Assembly (NCBI RefSeq): GCF_900455735.1
Contig: NZ_UAUI01000001.1
Coordinates: forward strand, 434,001-498,000
DNA length: 64,000 bases
Direction: 5' to 3'
DNA from: Rhodococcus wratislaviensis
GTDB taxonomy: Bacteria; Actinomycetota; Actinomycetes; Mycobacteriales; Mycobacteriaceae
Translations under genes and position numbers: made by a program
In this document: positions 48,073 through 57,181 of the stretch, piece by piece
Layout: each line of letters starts with the position of its first letter
How positions within the stretch are numbered: the stretch's first letter is position 1
The notes under the pieces: model-generated
What the model saw: only the letters and a program-made list of their open reading frames with translations
The model's database searches: none
What the model was told of the DNA's origin: nothing

Positions 48073-48104
48073 AAATAGGTGTCCACATCTCGGGGGGAAC
48101 GCCC

Positions 48105-48471
48105 GTTGGATGACGACGACGGACAGGTCGTCGAGCAGGTGAACGTCGTCGACGGCCACGACTACGGGCTTGTCGCCAGCAGTGAGCGCCTTGATGACGG
48201 TATGGATGACCATCATCGGGTCGGCCTGCGAGATCGGTGCCCATTGAGCAAACGCTCCCAACGGAAGAGTTCGAGCCGAGGCCGTAGCGGTGACCCACCG
48301 GACGGCGTGCCGTTTGGCAAGTACGGCGACGGCGGCACTCGCCAACCGACTCTTGCCAACACCGGCACCGCCCGCCACAAGAACCCCAGAGCCATCACCA
48401 GAGCCTTCGATAGCCGCCCAGATGCGCCGCAGTTCCTCATCCCTGCCCGTAAGCGGCCAGACACCGTCCAC
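48105..48471 (-). pseudogene. large ATP-binding LuxR-family regulator, N-terminal part
   Basis: This 5' part encodes the start of a LAL-type regulator: TGRDEELRRIWAAI, Walker A (GGAGVGKSRLA) and Walker B (VVAVDDVHLLDD). It then runs into the IS after VVVIQ. In the current sequence the frame continues ~100 unrelated residues into the IS. It joins in frame with 44586-46771. Confidence 0.9.
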
Positions 48472-48581
48472 GACGCAATCTTAGCTACTGCGTGAATAGG
48501 CGCGGGAAATCATCGATCCGTGACGCTTTGCGTTTTCCAGCGGTAGTTGGCGCGACGGAGCCACGTAGGCCCCCTGGCTTG

Positions 48582-50336
48582 TCAGAGATCGAGAACGAGG
48601 TCGGTTTCGGGTTGCGAGCAGCACAAGAGGGTCGTGCCCGGGATCGGGGGTTCCAGGGGGTCCGGTCGGTATCGGACGGTCCCGGAGAGGACCGGGGTCT
48701 GGCAGGTGTGGCACACGCCGGTGCGACACGACCAGCGGGTCGGAACGTCGCATGCTTCGGCGAAATCGAGGACGGTGCTGTACTCGTCGCTCCATGGCGC
48801 GGTGAGTCCGCTGCGGGTGAACGTGATGCGCGGCCCGGTGCCGCCGGGTCCCGGGGGCTGGTGCGGCGGGGTGTGGGTGGAGTCGGTGAGTCCAGGGTTG
48901 ATGGCCGGGAGTGCGCCGAACAACTCGGTGTGGATGCGGTCGGACTCCACACCGATGTGCATGAGTACCTCGCGGAGCGCGGCCATGAACGCGGTAGGAC
49001 CGCACAGGTAGGTGACCACGTTGGTGGGCAGGCCCAGTGCGGCCAAGGCTTCGCGGTTGATGCGGCCGGGGACGGCCGGCGGAACCAGGTTCGCCGTCGG
49101 CCCCTGGGCGGTGTAGTAGACGTGTTCATGACCTCGGTCGACGCTGGTCAGCAACCGGTGCGCTTCGGCCGCGAAAGCATGTTCGGCGGCTGAATGGGCG
49201 ATGTGCAGCCACCAGATGTCGCGCTTGCTGTGGGCTGCGGCGAGTGCATGCAGCATCGCCAGAACGGGGGTCACCCCGACGCCGGCCGAGAGCAGGAGCA
49301 CGGGCGTGGTGTCATCGTGGTCTTCGGTGAGAACGAAATCGCCACGCGGAGAGGCGACGTCGACGGTGTCGCCGACGCGCAACTGCGTGTGGAGATAGGT
49401 GCTGACGAGGCCGTGGGTCTCGCGTTTGACGCTAATGCGGTACTCGTTGTCCGACGGAGCGGCGGACAGCGAATAGTTGCGCACCGGTGGTGGGTCGGCG
49501 GCACCGGCGACGCGGAGGGTGAGGTACTGGCCGGGTTTCGGCCGGGTCAGCGGGGCGTCGTCGTGTGGTGCCAGGTGGATCGACGCCACAGTTGTGCTCT
49601 CGGGAACAATCCGTGACACCCGCAGCGGTCGGAAGCCGGCCCAGCCGTCCGGTTGGGCGCCGGCGGGCGGCTCTTCGGCGCGCGTCGGGTGCTCTGCGGT
49701 GTCGAGCAGATCGCGAAACGATCGCTGCCAGCCGGGGCTGAGCGCGGGGATGTCCACTGCATTCCGGAGCTGGCCGATGTCCCGGTCGGGTAGGTAGAGC
49801 AGTGCGTCGATCGCGGCGACGCTCATGCGGTGTCGGCCGATCCGGGTGCGGATGATCTCGTCGCCTGCATGCACGTAACCTTCGGTGATAACCCGGAAGT
49901 AGAACCCGGGCCGGTGGTGGGCAACCAGCAGCGCAGGCATCTCGGGTTCACCGAGGCGCATTCCGACCCGATAACAAGTGACGCGTGGCTGAGTGACCTC
50001 GAACTCGGCGTCACCGATCCGATAGCGGTCACCGATGTGCACCTCGTCGTCGGGTAGGCCGTCGACGGTGAAGTTCTCCCCGAACTGGCCGTATTCGAGA
50101 TCGTCGCGACCGAGATGACGCCGCCAGAAGTCGTAGGACTGACATTGGTAGACGAGCACGGCACGAATTTCTCCGCCGTGACCGCCGAGATCGCCTTGAC
50201 CGTCGCCGTCGATGTTGAGCGTGCGGACCATGCGGGGGCCGTCGACGGGGTACTTGAAGATTCCGGTGTGGACGGTCCGGCCTTGCCAGGGCACGTCTTT
50301 CGGCATACCGACGTTGAGTGACTGCAGGCGTGCCAC
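48582..50336 (-). CDS. MOSC domain fused to a ferredoxin-type reductase
   Basis: 584 residues. MOSC domain at ~35-165 (conserved region with Cys in VTCYRVGMRLG) and the 3-alpha segment to ~215; FAD domain ~235-340 (RNYSLSAAPSDNEYRISVKRE, read as RxYS); NAD domain ~350-470 (LLLSAGVGVTPVLAMLHALA); C-terminal 2Fe-2S domain (CRTGVCHTC near 537-545 plus a late Cys). Such fusions are thought to be molybdenum-dependent reductases or electron donors. It is last in the minus-strand operon and starts at GTG 50336. A role as reductase for a ring-hydroxylating or N-oxide step is inferred. Confidence 0.88.
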   Translation of the reverse strand: MARLQSLNVGMPKDVPWQGRTVHTGIFKYPVDGPRMVRTLNIDGDGQGDLGGHGGEIRAVLVYQCQSYDFWRRHLGRDDLEYGQFGENFTVDGLPDDEVHIGDRYRIGDAEFEVTQPRVTCYRVGMRLGEPEMPALLVAHHRPGFYFRVITEGYVHAGDEIIRTRIGRHRMSVAAIDALLYLPDRDIGQLRNAVDIPALSPGWQRSFRDLLDTAEHPTRAEEPPAGAQPDGWAGFRPLRVSRIVPESTTVASIHLAPHDDAPLTRPKPGQYLTLRVAGAADPPPVRNYSLSAAPSDNEYRISVKRETHGLVSTYLHTQLRVGDTVDVASPRGDFVLTEDHDDTTPVLLLSAGVGVTPVLAMLHALAAAHSKRDIWWLHIAHSAAEHAFAAEAHRLLTSVDRGHEHVYYTAQGPTANLVPPAVPGRINREALAALGLPTNVVTYLCGPTAFMAALREVLMHIGVESDRIHTELFGALPAINPGLTDSTHTPPHQPPGPGGTGPRITFTRSGLTAPWSDEYSTVLDFAEACDVPTRWSCRTGVCHTCQTPVLSGTVRYRPDPLEPPIPGTTLLCCSQPETDLVLDL

Positions 50337-50478
50337 TGTGGTTGCCCCTTACTGTTTCGCGCGGAACAGGTAGCCGGAGGTGTCCATCGTTCGTGCCCCG
50401 GCCATCGCGATGAGCAGCTTCGTCATGTCGCAGAACATCCTATATCCGACCGTGATCTGCGCCACTCCCGGCCGACGG

Positions 50479-51804
50479 TCATGAAACAGCGTTCCGATCG
50501 ATATCCGCGGCCGCGGAAGGACGTCGGGTCTGAGCGAATCGGTGGATCGGTGTGCGCTGAGGAACGAGCACGGTCAGGATGGCACCGACGACGGCCGGTG
50601 CGGCGAAAGCCGCCAGTTGCCAGTTGGTTCCGGTCCCGATCGCGACGAGGATGCTACCGTAGGTGGGGCCGACGATCGCCCCGATCCGACCCACACCCGA
50701 GGCCATACCCAGTCCTGTGGCACGGTTCGATGCGGGGTAGTGACTGCCGATGAACGTATTGAGAAGGATCTGGGTGCCGGTCGTGCCGACTCCGGCGAGC
50801 AACACCAACAAGTAGACGACGACCAACGGCGGAGTGGTGGTAACGAGCAGTAGTGCGATCGCGCCGCACAGAAAGAATGCTGCAGTGACGGGTTTGATCC
50901 CGTACCGGTCCGCGAGCACGGCGCCGCCGAGGGCACCCAGGGCGCCTCCGATGTTCAGGGTCAGGAGAAAAGACAGGGACGCGCCCAGCGGGTATCCGGC
51001 CGATTTCATCAGCGCGGGTAGCCAGGTCGCCACGCCGAACAACACCAGCAAACAGAGCAGCGTCATGCACCAGAACAACAGGGTCGCGAGAGTGCGGTGC
51101 ATACCGAAGAGTGCGTGTAGGCCACGGTCCCGGCTGGGCGGGGTGGAAGTAGGGGCGGCGGTGCGTTCGACGCCATACCGGTCGGCAATCGCAGCCGCGG
51201 CGGCATGTTCTCCACGGAAGGCGAGGTAGGCGGGTGATTCCGGGAGGAACGCGAGCATCAGGGGCAAGAACATCAGCGCCGGCACCATGCCGGCGAGAAA
51301 CATCGACCGGAAGCCGTGGGTGGGCACCAGCCACAGGGAAAGCACTCCGGCGAGTATGCCGCCGATGCAGGTGCCGACGAACCCCATGGCCACCGGACGG
51401 GCCCGGGCGCGGGGTTCGGCGAATTCGATCAGTGTGGCGGCGGCTGTGGGCATGAGGACACCGGCGCCGAGTCCGACGGCGAAGCGCCCCGCCCCGAACA
51501 CCTCGGGGGTGGGTGCGATCGCGCACGCACCCATGGCTGTGGAGAACGTGACGACGGCGGCGAGGAGGGTGCGGCGGCGTCCCCACCGATCGGCAACCGC
51601 CGCGGCGAGGAGGGCTCCGACCAGCATGCCGATGCCGGTGAGCGAGCCCAGCATCCCGACGTCTGTGGCGTCGAGGTCCCAGGGGGCGTAGGTGAGCAGT
51701 GACGGAACCACTGTTCCGTACATGAGGAGGTCATAGCCCTCGAGGACGAGGGCCATCAGGCAGAGCCCGACAACGGGGGCTGCGGGTGAGATACGGGCAC
51801 GCAT
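50479..51804 (-). CDS. MFS transporter, aromatic acid:H+ symporter type
   Basis: 441 residues, 12 predicted helices. It has the MFS loop 2-3 signature (AVADRWGRRRTLL) and repeats a related motif near residue 290 (LADRYGIKPVT). The opening (GLCLMALVLEGYDLLMYGTV) with its conserved acidic E/D in helix 1 is typical of the AAHS group that imports benzoate-like acids. ATG 51804 has GGAG 8 nt upstream. It probably imports the substrate of the neighbouring catabolic genes. Confidence 0.88.
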   Translation of the reverse strand: MRARISPAAPVVGLCLMALVLEGYDLLMYGTVVPSLLTYAPWDLDATDVGMLGSLTGIGMLVGALLAAAVADRWGRRRTLLAAVVTFSTAMGACAIAPTPEVFGAGRFAVGLGAGVLMPTAAATLIEFAEPRARARPVAMGFVGTCIGGILAGVLSLWLVPTHGFRSMFLAGMVPALMFLPLMLAFLPESPAYLAFRGEHAAAAAIADRYGVERTAAPTSTPPSRDRGLHALFGMHRTLATLLFWCMTLLCLLVLFGVATWLPALMKSAGYPLGASLSFLLTLNIGGALGALGGAVLADRYGIKPVTAAFFLCGAIALLLVTTTPPLVVVYLLVLLAGVGTTGTQILLNTFIGSHYPASNRATGLGMASGVGRIGAIVGPTYGSILVAIGTGTNWQLAAFAAPAVVGAILTVLVPQRTPIHRFAQTRRPSAAADIDRNAVS

Positions 51805-51910
51805 CGGTTTCTCCGCTCGGAGGGTAGGCCCAGACCGACGACCGCGGTGACCTGCGGAAGAAGTCAGGTCACCGCGGCGCGAGGTCCGGCGTCGAGTTGT
51901 GGTCGTCTAT

Positions 51911-53146
51911 TTACGGGAATCTGATTGCCAGCCATGCGCCGATGTCTCCGGCGGCGAGGCTGGCACCGGTGGGTGCGCCGTCGCGGATCGGTCCGCCGAA
52001 GTGGGTGCCGGCGACGCGGACGTGGGTTTTGTCCGTCGAGCCGAGTGCATCGCACATCGTCTTGGCATCGTCGGGGAAGCAGGCTTGGTCTCCGGTGAGT
52101 TCGACAAAGAGCGTCGGTGCGGTCACCGTCGGGGCGCAGCGCAGGAAGTCGGCGTTGCTGCTGAGCCCGGACCAGGTCGACAACCAGGCGTCCGGCGTGG
52201 AAAAGCGGCCGAAGCCGACGAGTCCGTAGTTGGTCAGGTCGGGTCGGCGGCCGAACAGCGACCCGTAAGGGCGTTCGTTCGGGTTCAGCGACAGATCGAC
52301 GAACCGCAGGTCCGCGTCGGTGCGGTAGACGGTGAGGACGCGGGGTGCGAGGGCAGCGCGGCGATCCGCTGGATCGGCGGTGCTCGTGTACCGTCGGCGC
52401 GCGTCGGAGGCTTCGTCGATACGTTGCCGGGCGATGGTGTCGAGGCGGGCGATGCGGTCGTGCTGCGCCTGGCGGTAGCGGGTGATGAATTCCGGTGAGT
52501 AGGAGGAACTGTGGGGCGGTTCGGCGAATCCGTTGGCGGGATCGAACGGGTTCAGGTCCGAATCCGTTGAGAGCGGGTCGGACTCGTCGACGACCGACGG
52601 GTCGATCAGCCGCAGCAGCAGTGCGCCCTGACCGGGGTGCGGCGCCATGAATATCGCCGCGTCGGGCCGGGGCATCTCGGTCCCTGCGAGATCGATGGGT
52701 CTGCCCGCGGGGGTATGGGTCAGCCGCTCCCCCGACGGAAAACCGGCTTGCTGGTGGTAGAACGCGAAGAGGGTCCCGCCACCGGAATGGCCGAGGGTGA
52801 CAACGTGGTCGAAACCCCTCTCCCGCAGGAATACTTGCCCGGCCGCGACATCCAGCAAGGCCTGCTCGTGCACCAGTGCGATGTCATTGTTGACCGATCG
52901 GGTGCCCTGCGTCCACACCGCGTACCCGCGGGCGAGCAGTTCGGGCACCAGCACGTGGTGAGTCAGATCCTGGCGCGGGTGCGTCAGCGCGACGACAGTG
53001 TGCGCGCCGGGCACCGTCCGCAGGACACCGGAGACCTTCGCGCCATCCGCGGTGGCGAGTTCGTGTACCGACGTGACGGTGGCGTCGGGGGCCTGCGCGG
53101 CGTCGATGTACCGTCCGGCGCCGAGCCGTTGGGTGCTCTCGCTCAT
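51911..53146 (-). CDS. alpha/beta-hydrolase-fold enzyme
   Basis: 411 residues from ATG 53146, which overlaps the stop of the small gene before it (ATGA). The nucleophile elbow is GHSGGG (about residue 138). A late Asp (ELTGDQACFPDD) and His (VAGTHFGGP) complete a plausible Ser-Asp-His triad. It is longer than typical C-C hydrolases because of an insertion between the elbow and the Asp. It could hydrolyse a ring-cleavage product or an ester/amide; context only. Confidence 0.75.
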   Translation of the reverse strand: MSESTQRLGAGRYIDAAQAPDATVTSVHELATADGAKVSGVLRTVPGAHTVVALTHPRQDLTHHVLVPELLARGYAVWTQGTRSVNNDIALVHEQALLDVAAGQVFLRERGFDHVVTLGHSGGGTLFAFYHQQAGFPSGERLTHTPAGRPIDLAGTEMPRPDAAIFMAPHPGQGALLLRLIDPSVVDESDPLSTDSDLNPFDPANGFAEPPHSSSYSPEFITRYRQAQHDRIARLDTIARQRIDEASDARRRYTSTADPADRRAALAPRVLTVYRTDADLRFVDLSLNPNERPYGSLFGRRPDLTNYGLVGFGRFSTPDAWLSTWSGLSSNADFLRCAPTVTAPTLFVELTGDQACFPDDAKTMCDALGSTDKTHVRVAGTHFGGPIRDGAPTGASLAAGDIGAWLAIRFP

Positions 53147-53388
53147 TGCGGCTCGACTCGCATGGCGTCCTTGTCCCACTGTGTAATGCGGGACTGCGCC
53201 AATCCTGCGACGCTGCTGTACCAGACGGCGTGGCGGCAGCCGGTGGCGCGGCGGTCGATGACGATGGCCGAGTCGGAGACGATTCGGAAATAGGGTCCGA
53301 CGTGGTCGACGGTGACCTCCGGGTTGCGACCGGCCACCTCGGCGACAGCCGTGTTCTCCGGGACGTCGAGGATGAACAGGGTCGTCAT
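53143..53388 (-). CDS. small hypothetical protein of the catabolic operon
   Basis: 81 residues, overlapping both neighbours by ATGA, so it is translated with them. The sequence is compact and ordered (FILDVPENTAVAEVAGRNPE; GPYFRIVSDSAIVIDRRATG). No family is recognised. Small proteins in such operons can be effector or binding subunits of an oxygenase; this is a guess. Confidence 0.7.
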   Translation of the reverse strand: MTTLFILDVPENTAVAEVAGRNPEVTVDHVGPYFRIVSDSAIVIDRRATGCRHAVWYSSVAGLAQSRITQWDKDAMRVEPQ

Positions 53389-54029
53389 CGTGTCACCATC
53401 TCCTTCGATTCTTGCTCCTGCTGCCAGGCCGCTGCCCGTTCGGTGATCAGTTCGGCTTTGCGGGTGAGCAGCGCGGCCATGCTGGGGTCCGGGCCGGTCA
53501 CGATGTCGACGAGGGCGTCGATGGTCAGGTTGGCGTCGAGGTCTTCCTGCGGGGTGACCGGGCGCAGCGCCCGGGTAATTTCGATCATGTAGCCGTTGGG
53601 GTCGTGGGTGTAGATCGACTCGATCGTCTCGTGCTGGATCTGCATCTCCACCGGCCACGAGCTGTGATCCAAGCGCCGCCGGTATTCCATCAGGTCGTCT
53701 TCGCTGTCCACGTGGATTGCCAGATGGCGGGAGCGGATGAAGAAGATCGGGACGTCCTCGGCGAACCGGGAGTAGGAGTCGCCCTGCGGGCCGCCGTCGA
53801 ACGGTTCGAGGCCGAAGTAGTAGAAGAAGGCCAATCGGTCGTCGTTGCCGATATCGAAGAAGAAATGGATGAAGTCGGGGTGTTTCTCCGGGCCCCAGCC
53901 GGCCGCGCAGATCGAGTGCACCACCGGGAACCCGAGAACGTCGCGGTAGAACGTGACGGTCGCGGCGGGGTCGAATGTCGGGTAGGCGACGTGGTCGACG
54001 CCTTTGACTGTGTGTTGCAGGTCGGACAT
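53385..54029 (-). CDS. VOC-superfamily (type I extradiol dioxygenase-like) protein
   Basis: 214 residues with paired VOC motifs: VDHVAYPTFDPAATVTFYRD (H13), HLAIHVDSEDDLMEYRR (H106) and DPNGYMIEITRAL (E150). These give a His-His-Glu metal set like extradiol dioxygenases. The C-terminal ~60 residues are an extra helical tail. Stop overlaps the next ATG. The most likely role is ring cleavage or isomerisation of the pathway intermediate; the substrate is not known. Confidence 0.8.
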   Translation of the reverse strand: MSDLQHTVKGVDHVAYPTFDPAATVTFYRDVLGFPVVHSICAAGWGPEKHPDFIHFFFDIGNDDRLAFFYYFGLEPFDGGPQGDSYSRFAEDVPIFFIRSRHLAIHVDSEDDLMEYRRRLDHSSWPVEMQIQHETIESIYTHDPNGYMIEITRALRPVTPQEDLDANLTIDALVDIVTGPDPSMAALLTRKAELITERAAAWQQEQESKEMVTR

Positions 54030-54052
54030 GGTGAACTCCAATGGATTCGAGG

Positions 54053-54811
54053 CTACTGAACAGCGGTGGCCGGAGCATCGGCACGCAGCAGACCGCCGGC
54101 TCCGGGAATGTCGACCGCAAGGTCGAGCGCCCGCAGCAGGCTGTAGGCGCCGGCGGTGGCGGCCGAGAGGACGGGCAGCCCGAACTCGTCTTCGGCCGAT
54201 TGGACGAGGTCGAGTGAGGGCATCTGCACACACGCGGAAATCACCAACGCGTCGGCTCCGGCACGGTCGAGCGATCGGGCGGCGTCCATGACCCGGTGGC
54301 CCGGGATGCAGCCGACCTCCGCGTTGTCGGCGACTTCGAGGGCTCGCCAGTCCGTCACCTGAATCCCTTCGGCCTCGATGTACGCGACGACCTGTTCGGC
54401 GAGGGGACGCACGTAGGGGGTGACCAGGACGATCCGTTCGGCGTGGATGGCGTGGAGCGCTTCGACGAGTGCGCCCGCGCTCGAGCGGATCGCCGCTTCC
54501 GAACCGCCGGTGGCCAGTTGCTCGGCAATCAGCCCCTCCACCCGCTGATGCTCTCCGGGCCCCACCGACATCAGGGCGACCAGGCACGCGTAGAGGATGG
54601 CGTCTACCCCGGCATCACCGAGTTCGAGGATGCACCGCTCGCGTTGGGCGTTCATCGCCCGTAGCTGTTCCGGGGATACGGACTGCATCCGCATCCGGCT
54701 CGAATGAAACGAGAACCGCGCGTGCGCATGCCGGTTGAGCAGTGCCGGCATTTCCGTCTCGACCGTCACATTCGAACTCGGTACGACGAGTCCGATGCGA
54801 TGAATGCCCAT
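54053..54811 (-). CDS. maleate cis-trans isomerase (Asp/Glu racemase superfamily)
   Basis: 252 residues from ATG 54811 (AAGGG upstream). The two catalytic cysteines fall at C76 (LYACLVALMS) and C194 (ISACVQMPS), the same numbers I recall for the characterised Nocardia maleate isomerase. The N-terminal PSSNVTVETEMP loop is also typical. The enzyme converts maleate to fumarate. It is first in the minus-strand operon, so the pathway likely yields maleate, as in the nicotinate or gentisate routes. Arylmalonate decarboxylase is a less likely relative. Confidence 0.85.
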   Translation of the reverse strand: MGIHRIGLVVPSSNVTVETEMPALLNRHAHARFSFHSSRMRMQSVSPEQLRAMNAQRERCILELGDAGVDAILYACLVALMSVGPGEHQRVEGLIAEQLATGGSEAAIRSSAGALVEALHAIHAERIVLVTPYVRPLAEQVVAYIEAEGIQVTDWRALEVADNAEVGCIPGHRVMDAARSLDRAGADALVISACVQMPSLDLVQSAEDEFGLPVLSAATAGAYSLLRALDLAVDIPGAGGLLRADAPATAVQ

Positions 54812-54856
54812 GTTGTGGCCCTTCTGCTGTGGAGTCGGACGTAGATTTACGCCTAT

Positions 54857-54870
54857 GACGAGTATTCGAC
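54857..54870 (-). promoter_or_regulatory. TetR-type operator block before the maleate isomerase operon
   Basis: Read on the minus strand it is GTCGAATACTCGTC, followed by ATAGGCGT. It matches the blocks at 54978 and 61376 in sequence and in orientation relative to the gene. It lies 46 bp upstream of the isomerase start. Confidence 0.6.
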
Positions 54871-54975
54871 GCTGATGATGATTCGTCAAGCCCCGAGTGG
54901 CGCGGGTGTGGGTTCGTCATAACTTCCTCACATCCGTGACGGCACTCACAGTTGGCTCTTGACATGTCATCATTC

Positions 54976-54999
54976 ACGTCGAATACTCGACACAAACGT
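54976..54999 (+). promoter_or_regulatory. TetR-type operator block before hyuA
   Basis: It contains the 14-bp palindromic core GTCGAATACTCGAC (54978-54991) flanked by ACGT at the left and AAACGT at the right. 21 of 24 bases match the block at 61374-61397. Confidence 0.7.
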
Positions 55000-55014
55000 A
55001 AGGAGTGTTCGAGG

Positions 55015-55080
55015 ATGACCTCACACCGCCCCCTGAATTTCCCCCAGCACGAAGGAGCGCAGCTGCAATGGCATATGTGA
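55015..55080 (+). CDS. possible 21-residue leader ORF overlapping the hyuA start
   Basis: The ATG at 55015 follows TAAGGAG with 9-nt spacing. It encodes 21 codons whose TGA (55078-55080) lies just inside hyuA in another frame. This is the best ribosome site in the region, so initiation of hyuA may depend on ribosomes finishing this ORF. No homology is recognised. Confidence 0.35.
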   Translation: MTSHRPLNFPQHEGAQLQWHM

Positions 55081-57170
55081 TCGGAGTGGACGTCGGTGGC
55101 ACGTTCACCGACGCGGTATTGGACGACGATGCCGGCACTATTCTCGCTGCGAAGGCCCCCTCGACACCGCCGGACTACTCCCGCGGCGTGATCGATGTCC
55201 TCGAGGTCCTCGCCGGGCAATTGGGCTGCCCGATCGAGGAAATGCTGGCGAACACCCACCACATCGCACACGGCACCACGTCGTCGCTCAACGCGCTCGT
55301 CATGGGCAACGTGCCCCCGGTCGGCTTTCTCACCACCAAGGGTCACCGCGACTCCATCTACATCATGAATGTCGAGGGCCGATACCTGGGTGGCTCACCG
55401 GAGCAGTTGCAAAATGTCATGGGGCAGAGCAAATCTCATGGCCTGATACCGAAGAAGCATGCCCTGGAAGTAACCGAACGACTCGACCGCGACGGCAACG
55501 TCGTCGTCGCACTCGACGAAGAATCCGCCCGTCGAGCCATCCGCACGCTTCTCGCCGACGGCATCACCGCGATCGCGGTCTCACTGCTGTGGTCGTTCCG
55601 CAACCCGACGCATGAACAGCGCATCCGCGAGCTCGTCCACGAGATCGACCCGACAGTGTTCGTGTCCCTGTCGAGTGAGGTGAGCCCGCGCATCCGCGAA
55701 TTTGCCCGCAACGCGACAACCATCATGAGCACCCAGATCGGGCCCGGGCTGCGGGACTACCTCGGTTCACTGGAGTCGAAGCTGCGGGAACGCACACTCG
55801 CCGGACCCCTGCTGGTGATGCAGAGCAACGGCGGTGCCGTCGCAGCCGCCGAGGCACCGAAGAACGCGATCAGCACCGTCGGTTCGGTGCTGACCGGTGG
55901 CGTGGTCGGTGCGGTGTCCCTCGGCAAGCAACTCGGCCACCGCAACATCATTGCCACCGACGTGGGCGGCACCACCTTCCTCGTCGGCCTCGTCGTCGAC
56001 GGCGAACCCGTCCGGGCGTCCAGCACCATCATCAACCACCACCCGATCAACGTCCCCACCCTCGAGGTGCACGCCATCGGATCCGGCGGCGGCGCCATCG
56101 CCTGGGTCGACCCCGGCGGCAATCTGCAGATCGGCCCGCACAGCGCCCAGGCCGTCCCCGGCCCGGCCTGCTACGGCCAGGGCGGCACCGAACCGACCAA
56201 CGCCGATGCGAATCTGGTGCTCGGAATCCTGCCCGAACGCGGACTCCTCGGCGGCCGTAAGCCGCTGGACAAGGACCTCGCACGGGATGCGATCCGCACC
56301 AGGATCGCCGAGCCCCTCGGGCTGTCGGTCGAAGACGCGGCCGCGGCGATCTACGCCGTACAGAACGCCCAGACCGGTGACCTGCTGCGCAAGACGGTGG
56401 TCGAGGCGGGACACGACCCCCGCGACTTCGTGCTCTACGCCTTCGGCGGTGCCGGCCCAGCCCACTGCGCCGCCTACGCCCGAGAGGTCGGCGTCAAGGA
56501 AGTCATCGTCCCGCTCGGGCAGGTGGCCTCGGCGTTCTCCGCCTACGGATTGGCCTCGTCCAACATCGTCCTCGCCGCTGAACTGTCCGACCCGGCCGCC
56601 ATGCCGCTCGATCCTGCCCGTGCCGAGCGCAACTTCGCCCAACTCGAGTCCCAGGTTCTCGAGCAACTCAACCGGCAGGGGCTGACGTTCACCGGGGTGG
56701 AGATCGAACGCGAAATCGACATGCGTTACACCATGCAACTCGCGGAGGTAGCGACAGCGGCGCCTTCCGGCAGCCTCGACGCTGCCGGTATCCACGCTGC
56801 GTCGGATCTCTTCGAGCAGCGGTACGCCGAACTCTACGGAAAAGACAGCGGCTTCCGTGAGGCCGGAATCCAGGCCATCACCTACCGTGTGCGGGCCACC
56901 GGCCTCCTGCCGTTCTCCCCCACGCTGCCGGAGGTCAAGTCCGCGGACTCCGCCGATCCCACACCAGCACATATCGGAACCCGAAAAGTGTGCCTGGACG
57001 GCAGGATCGGCTACGTCGACACCGACGTCTACGACTACAGCCAGCTGCTCGCCGGACACGTCCTGCACGGGCCGGCCATCATCGAAGTCCCCACGACCAC
57101 CGTCGTCGTTCCCCACGACACCACCGGCACCGTCGACCGCCTCGGCAACCTCACCATCGTCGCCCAGTAG
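55068..57170 (+). CDS. hyuA: hydantoinase/oxoprolinase/acetone-carboxylase family, subunit A
   Basis: 700 residues. N-terminal Hydant_A_N domain with the phosphate-binding loop (GVDVGGTFTDAVL), the central actin-like ATPase/hydantoinase domain (TDVGGTTFLVGLVVDGEPVR; AIGSGGGAIAWVDPGGNLQI) and the C-terminal domain. Such subunits use ATP to open cyclic amides (N-methylhydantoinase, oxoprolinase) or to activate ketones for carboxylation (acetone/acetophenone carboxylases). ATG 55068 has AGGAG 10 nt upstream; GTG 55005 is an alternative. HyuB follows after 11 bp. Confidence 0.88.
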   Translation: MAYVIGVDVGGTFTDAVLDDDAGTILAAKAPSTPPDYSRGVIDVLEVLAGQLGCPIEEMLANTHHIAHGTTSSLNALVMGNVPPVGFLTTKGHRDSIYIMNVEGRYLGGSPEQLQNVMGQSKSHGLIPKKHALEVTERLDRDGNVVVALDEESARRAIRTLLADGITAIAVSLLWSFRNPTHEQRIRELVHEIDPTVFVSLSSEVSPRIREFARNATTIMSTQIGPGLRDYLGSLESKLRERTLAGPLLVMQSNGGAVAAAEAPKNAISTVGSVLTGGVVGAVSLGKQLGHRNIIATDVGGTTFLVGLVVDGEPVRASSTIINHHPINVPTLEVHAIGSGGGAIAWVDPGGNLQIGPHSAQAVPGPACYGQGGTEPTNADANLVLGILPERGLLGGRKPLDKDLARDAIRTRIAEPLGLSVEDAAAAIYAVQNAQTGDLLRKTVVEAGHDPRDFVLYAFGGAGPAHCAAYAREVGVKEVIVPLGQVASAFSAYGLASSNIVLAAELSDPAAMPLDPARAERNFAQLESQVLEQLNRQGLTFTGVEIEREIDMRYTMQLAEVATAAPSGSLDAAGIHAASDLFEQRYAELYGKDSGFREAGIQAITYRVRATGLLPFSPTLPEVKSADSADPTPAHIGTRKVCLDGRIGYVDTDVYDYSQLLAGHVLHGPAIIEVPTTTVVVPHDTTGTVDRLGNLTIVAQ

Positions 57171-57181
57171 GAGCACCGAAG

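Larger units (their letters stand above)
46772..48104 (+). mobile_element. IS3-type insertion sequence with intact ends and 3-bp target duplication
   Basis: 1333 bp. The ends are inverted repeats starting GGGCGTTCCCCCC on both sides and continuing imperfectly (TGAGTGAGGACA on the left against CGAGATGTGGACA on the right). GTT flanks the element at 46769-46771 and 48105-48107, the 3-bp duplication typical of IS3 transposition. It carries two overlapping ORFs (orfA, orfB) with an intact DDE set. The clean duplication and full-length ORFs indicate a recent insertion into the LuxR-family gene. Confidence 0.95.
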
